Shown here one piece after another: positions 4,377 to 6,871 of a stretch of DNA of 6,871 bases (the first letter of the stretch is position 1; each line of letters starts with the position of its first letter). The notes under the pieces were generated by a model that was given only the letters and a program-made list of their open reading frames with translations, did not search any database and was not told the origin of the DNA. Origin of the DNA: Anaerolineae bacterium (GTDB lineage: Bacteria; Chloroflexota; Anaerolineae; Epilineales; JAHCIE01); assembly GCA_026129385.1 (NCBI GenBank), contig JAHCIE010000176.1, forward strand, positions 1-6,871. The letters are read 5' to 3'. Both the position numbers and the translations under genes were made by a program.

Positions 4377-5732
4377 CTACACCTGCGGCAGGCGGGCCAG
4401 CGAGGCTTCGATAGACTCGGTCGGGTATGCGAAGTCGCGCATCTGGCCGCTGAGGTAGCGGTCGTAGGACACCAGGTCGAAGTGGCCGTGGCCGGATAGG
4501 TTGAAGACGATGGTCTTCGTCTCGCCCGCTTCCTTGCAGCGGGCGGCCTCATCCAGCACCACACTGATGGCGTGCGCCGCCTCCGGCGCGGGGATGATGC
4601 CCTCACTGCGGGCGAAGCTGATGGCCGCCTCGAAGATGGCGCGCTGGGCGACGGCGCGCGCCTCGATGAGGCCATGCTCGTACAGCGCCGAGATGATGGG
4701 GGCCATGCCGTGATAGCGCAGGCCGCCGGCGTGGATGGGGGCGGGCATGAAGTCGTGGCCCAGGGTATGCATCTTGACGATGGGCGCCATCCGGGCCGTG
4801 TCGCCGTAGTCGTAGGCGTACTTGCCCTGGGTCATGCTCGGCGCGGCGGCCGGCTCGACGGCGATGATCTGCCGCTTGCGGCCCTTCAACTGGTCGGGGA
4901 TGAAGGGCAGGGCGAAGCCGCCGAAGTTGCTGCCGCCGCCCACGCAGCCGACGAGCATATCCGGGTCGGCGTCGGCCATGTCCAACTGCTTGATGACCTC
5001 CTGGCCGATCACCGTCTGGTGCAGGAGGACGTGGTTGAGCACGCTGCCTAGCGAGTAGTGGGTATCGTCGCGCATCACGGCATCCTCGACCGCCTCGCTG
5101 ATGGCGAGGCCCAGGCTACCGGGGCTATCGGGCGTCTCCGCCAGCGCGGCGCGCCCGGCCGCCGTGTCGGGGCTGGGGCTGGGTACGACCGACGCGCCGT
5201 AGGTCTCCATCATGATGCGGCGGTAGGGTTTGCCCTCGTAGCTGACCTTGACCATGTAGACCTTGCACTCCAGGCCGAAGACCTGGCAGGCAAAGGCCAA
5301 CGAACTGCCCCACTGCCCGGCCCCCGTCTCCGTCGCCAGGCGCTTGGTTCCCGCCAGCTTGTTGTAGTAGGCCTGGGGGACAGCCGTATTCGGCTTGTGG
5401 CTGCCCGATGGGCTGACGCCCTCGTACTTGTAGTAGATTTTGGCGGGTGTGTCGAGGGCCTTCTCCCAGCGGCGGGCGCGGTATAGGGGCGTCGGCCGCC
5501 ACAGGCGGTAAATATCGCGCACCGCCTCCGGAATGTCGATGTGCCGCTCCTGGCTCACCTCCTGGAGGATCAAGTCCATCGGGAACAGGGGGGCCAGGTC
5601 GGCCGGCCCCAGGGGCTGCATTGTCCCTGGGTGCAGCGGCGGGTCCAACGGGAAGGGCAGGTCGGCCAGCACGTTGTACCACTGGTGTGGCAGGTCGGCC
5701 TCGGTCAGGAGATACTTGCTTTCGTGACTCAT
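4377..5732 (-). CDS. trpB2: Tryptophan synthase beta-chain, TrpB2 type
   Basis: This PLP enzyme condenses indole with serine to give tryptophan; the TrpB2 subfamily often works without the alpha subunit and may salvage indole. The 451-residue length is typical of TrpB2, which is longer than TrpB1. Seen: the TrpB2-like N-terminal extension (LTEADLPHQWYNVLADLPFP, 9-28), RPTPLYRARRWEKAL (79-93), the PLP lysine K113 in SGSHKPNTA, the catalytic glutamate E135 in ATETGAGQWG (the W form is the TrpB2 signature), the phosphate-binding loop GGGSN (265-269), and NLSGHGHFDL (411-420) near the end. I chose the ATG at 5730-5732 because GGAGG lies 5 nt upstream; a longer frame to 5771 would translate the heptamer repeat spacer. 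It follows trpS by 35 nt. No trpA is seen in the window. Confidence 0.93.
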   Translation of the reverse strand: MSHESKYLLTEADLPHQWYNVLADLPFPLDPPLHPGTMQPLGPADLAPLFPMDLILQEVSQERHIDIPEAVRDIYRLWRPTPLYRARRWEKALDTPAKIYYKYEGVSPSGSHKPNTAVPQAYYNKLAGTKRLATETGAGQWGSSLAFACQVFGLECKVYMVKVSYEGKPYRRIMMETYGASVVPSPSPDTAAGRAALAETPDSPGSLGLAISEAVEDAVMRDDTHYSLGSVLNHVLLHQTVIGQEVIKQLDMADADPDMLVGCVGGGSNFGGFALPFIPDQLKGRKRQIIAVEPAAAPSMTQGKYAYDYGDTARMAPIVKMHTLGHDFMPAPIHAGGLRYHGMAPIISALYEHGLIEARAVAQRAIFEAAISFARSEGIIPAPEAAHAISVVLDEAARCKEAGETKTIVFNLSGHGHFDLVSYDRYLSGQMRDFAYPTESIEASLARLPQV

Positions 5733-5744
5733 GGAAGCCTCCGC

Positions 5745-5766
5745 AGGGTTGAAGGGTGAAGGGTGT
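5745..5766. repeat. Heptamer-like repeats in the trpS-trpB2 gap
   Basis: Three GGGT-centred units start at 5745, 5753 and 5760 (AGGGTTGA, AGGGTGA, AGGGTGT), one 8 nt and two 7 nt long. They fill most of the 35-nt gap between the trpS stop and the trpB2 ribosome site. The unit is the same as that inside corA at 111-131. Confidence 0.65.
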
Positions 5767-5767
5767 A

Positions 5768-6772
5768 TCAACTAAAAGGCAGCACGTAGCCCATGCGCCC
5801 CTTGACGCGGGTTAGGACGGTCGAAGCCTTGGCGCGGGCGCGTTCGGCGCCCTCCTTGAGCACGGCGGCGGTGTAGTCGGGGTTGGCATCCAGCTCGCGC
5901 AGCCGCGCCTGGAACGGGGCCAGGCTGTCGATGACGACATCGGTCAGGTCGCGCTTGAAGTCGGCATAGCCCTTGCCCGCGTAGCGCTCTTCGAGGACAG
6001 GCACGGGCACGTCGGCGAACAGGGAGTAGATGGTGAGCAGGTTGGTGACGGCGGGCTTGTCCTCCCCGGCGCGAATGTCGGCGCCGGAGTCGGTCACGGC
6101 AGCGCGCAGCTTCTGGCGAATCGTATCCGCGTCGTCGAGCAGGGCAATGTAGTTGCGCGGCGTCGTCGCACTCTTGCTCATCTTCTTGGTTGGGTCGTCC
6201 AGCCCCATGATGCGCGCGCCCTCCTTCTTGATGAGCGCCTCCGGCACCACCAGCGTCCCCTCGCCCAGGCGGTAGTTGACGCGGTTGGCGATGTCCCGCG
6301 TCAGCTCAACGTGCTGGCGCTGGTCCTCGCCGACCGGCACGAAGTCGGCGTCGTAGAGGACGATATCGGCGGCCATGAGCACCGGGTAGTCGAAGATGCC
6401 GACGTTGACCTCTTCCTGACGTTTGCCCGCCTTCTCCTTGAACTGGGTCATGCGCTTCAGCTCGCCGAAGTAGACGAAGGTGTTCAGCATCCAGCCCATC
6501 TCGGTATGCTCGGAGACGTGGGACTGGACAAAGAGCGTCACTTCCGTGGGGTCGAGGCCCGCCGCCAGGTAAGCGTTCGCCAGTTCCAGCGTCTGCTGGC
6601 GCAGCGCGGCCGGCTCCTGGGGCAGGGTGATGGCGTGGTGGTCGACGACGCAGAAGTAGTTGTGGTACTGGGCCTGGTTAGCGGCGAAGTTCTTGATCGC
6701 GCCCAGGTAATTGCCGATGTGCAGATTGCCGCTGGGCTGGATGCCGCTGAAGACCGTCGGCTTGGCGGACAT
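5768..6772 (-). CDS. trpS: Tryptophanyl-tRNA synthetase
   Basis: This cytoplasmic class I aminoacyl-tRNA synthetase activates tryptophan with ATP and charges tRNA-Trp. The 334-residue length is normal for bacterial TrpRS. Seen: VFSGIQPSGNLHIGNYLGAI (7-26) with the HIGH-type motif HIGN (18-21), AADIVLYDADFVPVGEDQRQHVELTRDIA (134-162) forming the tryptophan pocket and dimer region, and the KMSKS loop KKMSKS (196-201). The C-terminal helical domain (about 210-334) is complete. The start is the ATG at 6770-6772, with AAGGAG 8 nt upstream; a TTG seven codons further upstream would place the ribosome site inside the coding frame, so I rejected it. trpB2 follows on the same strand after 35 nt, very likely in one transcript, coupling tryptophan supply with its use. 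Confidence 0.95.
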   Translation of the reverse strand: MSAKPTVFSGIQPSGNLHIGNYLGAIKNFAANQAQYHNYFCVVDHHAITLPQEPAALRQQTLELANAYLAAGLDPTEVTLFVQSHVSEHTEMGWMLNTFVYFGELKRMTQFKEKAGKRQEEVNVGIFDYPVLMAADIVLYDADFVPVGEDQRQHVELTRDIANRVNYRLGEGTLVVPEALIKKEGARIMGLDDPTKKMSKSATTPRNYIALLDDADTIRQKLRAAVTDSGADIRAGEDKPAVTNLLTIYSLFADVPVPVLEERYAGKGYADFKRDLTDVVIDSLAPFQARLRELDANPDYTAAVLKEGAERARAKASTVLTRVKGRMGYVLPFS

Positions 6773-6805
6773 GGGTGTGGCTCCTTGGTGCAAGTGTTCT
6801 CAGTC

Positions 6806-6833
6806 AGGACCAAGGACGAAGGACCGAGGACCA
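6806..6833. repeat. Four tandem heptamers AGGACSR upstream of trpS
   Basis: The plus strand reads AGGACCA, AGGACGA, AGGACCG, AGGACCA in exact 7-bp register at 6806-6833. On the trpS strand they are TCCT-centred units. A related TCGTCCT unit occurs near the hairpin upstream of holB (546-559). Confidence 0.75.
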
Positions 6834-6871
6834 ATTGGTCTGCATTCGGGCGTATTCCCGTGGTCCTTGGT
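6809..6871. repeat. Nested inverted repeats in the trpS leader
   Basis: ACCAAGGAC (6809-6817) pairs with GTCCTTGGT (6863-6871) at the window edge. Inside lie the perfect 12-bp palindrome GACCAATTGGTC (6829-6840) and CGGG/CCCG (6847-6850/6857-6860). The right arm TGGTCCT (6861-6867) can also pair with the last heptamer (6827-6833), so alternative structures are possible. The feature may continue beyond the window. No T-box consensus is visible and I cannot pick a clear trpS promoter here. Confidence 0.6.

Noticed and set aside
5125..5682. 185-residue minus-strand frame and other long frames inside trpB2
   Set aside because: These are GC-rich shadow frames overlapping the clearly identified trpB2; their sequences are low complexity, rich in G, P, R and A.
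5733..5771. Longer start for trpB2 (13 more residues)
   Set aside because: The extension would translate the heptamer repeat spacer and overlap the trpS stop, whereas the inner ATG has GGAGG at 5 nt.
6773..6793. TTG start seven codons upstream of trpS
   Set aside because: The AAGGAG ribosome site would lie inside the coding frame; the ATG at 6772 begins where the family normally starts.
6806..6833. CRISPR-like repeats
   Set aside because: The units are 7 bp, directly tandem and without spacers, so they are simple heptamer repeats.
6773..6871. T-box riboswitch controlling trpS
   Set aside because: The conserved AGGGTGGNACCGCG antiterminator sequence is absent from the visible leader; it cannot be excluded farther upstream.

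Overview
The window is GC-rich bacterial chromosome with densely packed, mostly housekeeping genes. Three things suggest a Chloroflexota-like organism (Anaerolineae/Caldilineae type): the protein style, a TrpB2-type tryptophan synthase beside trpS, and short heptamer repeats between genes. This assignment is an inference; no marker in the window fixes the taxonomy.

Layout. (1) Positions 1-394, minus strand: the 5' part of a CorA-type Mg/Co transporter gene, cut by the window edge, with a good sigma70-like promoter at 475-503. (2) Positions 395-600: a divergent intergenic region with a perfect 12-bp stem hairpin and, 8 nt before the next start codon, an extended -10 element that predicts a leaderless mRNA. 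(3) Positions 601-3188, plus strand: a tight three-gene operon of holB (DNA polymerase III delta'), a PSP1/RicT (YaaT) iron-sulfur-type protein, and a two-domain protein with a beta-rich, possibly FAIM1-like N-terminus and a ribbon-helix-helix (RHH) C-terminus. (4) Positions 3189-4320: a less GC-rich toxin-antitoxin island. It holds brnT-brnA (plus strand, own promoter and operator-like inverted repeat) and, converging on it, an addiction-module antitoxin plus a RelE/ParE-family toxin gene that carries a one-base frameshift. (5) Positions 4321-6772, minus strand: trpS followed by trpB2 with a 35-nt gap, ending at a strong GC hairpin at 4321-4362. (6) Positions 6773-6871: the trpS leader, with four heptamer repeats and nested inverted repeats.

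How it fits together. The holB-ricT pairing is a conserved bacterial neighbourhood. The third gene of that operon ends in an RHH module plus a 27-residue tail that is clearly homologous (17/27 identical by eye) to the end of BrnA, encoded about 600 bp downstream. DNA-binding modules therefore appear to have been exchanged between the operon and the TA island. trpB2 and trpS together suggest supply of tryptophan, perhaps from indole and serine, for tRNA charging, since no trpA is seen. I see no CRISPR array, insertion sequence, tRNA or rRNA. Nothing amounts to a wholly new defence system; the most novel parts are the RHH fusion protein, the shared tail, the broken TA toxin and the heptamer repeats, one of which lies in frame inside corA.
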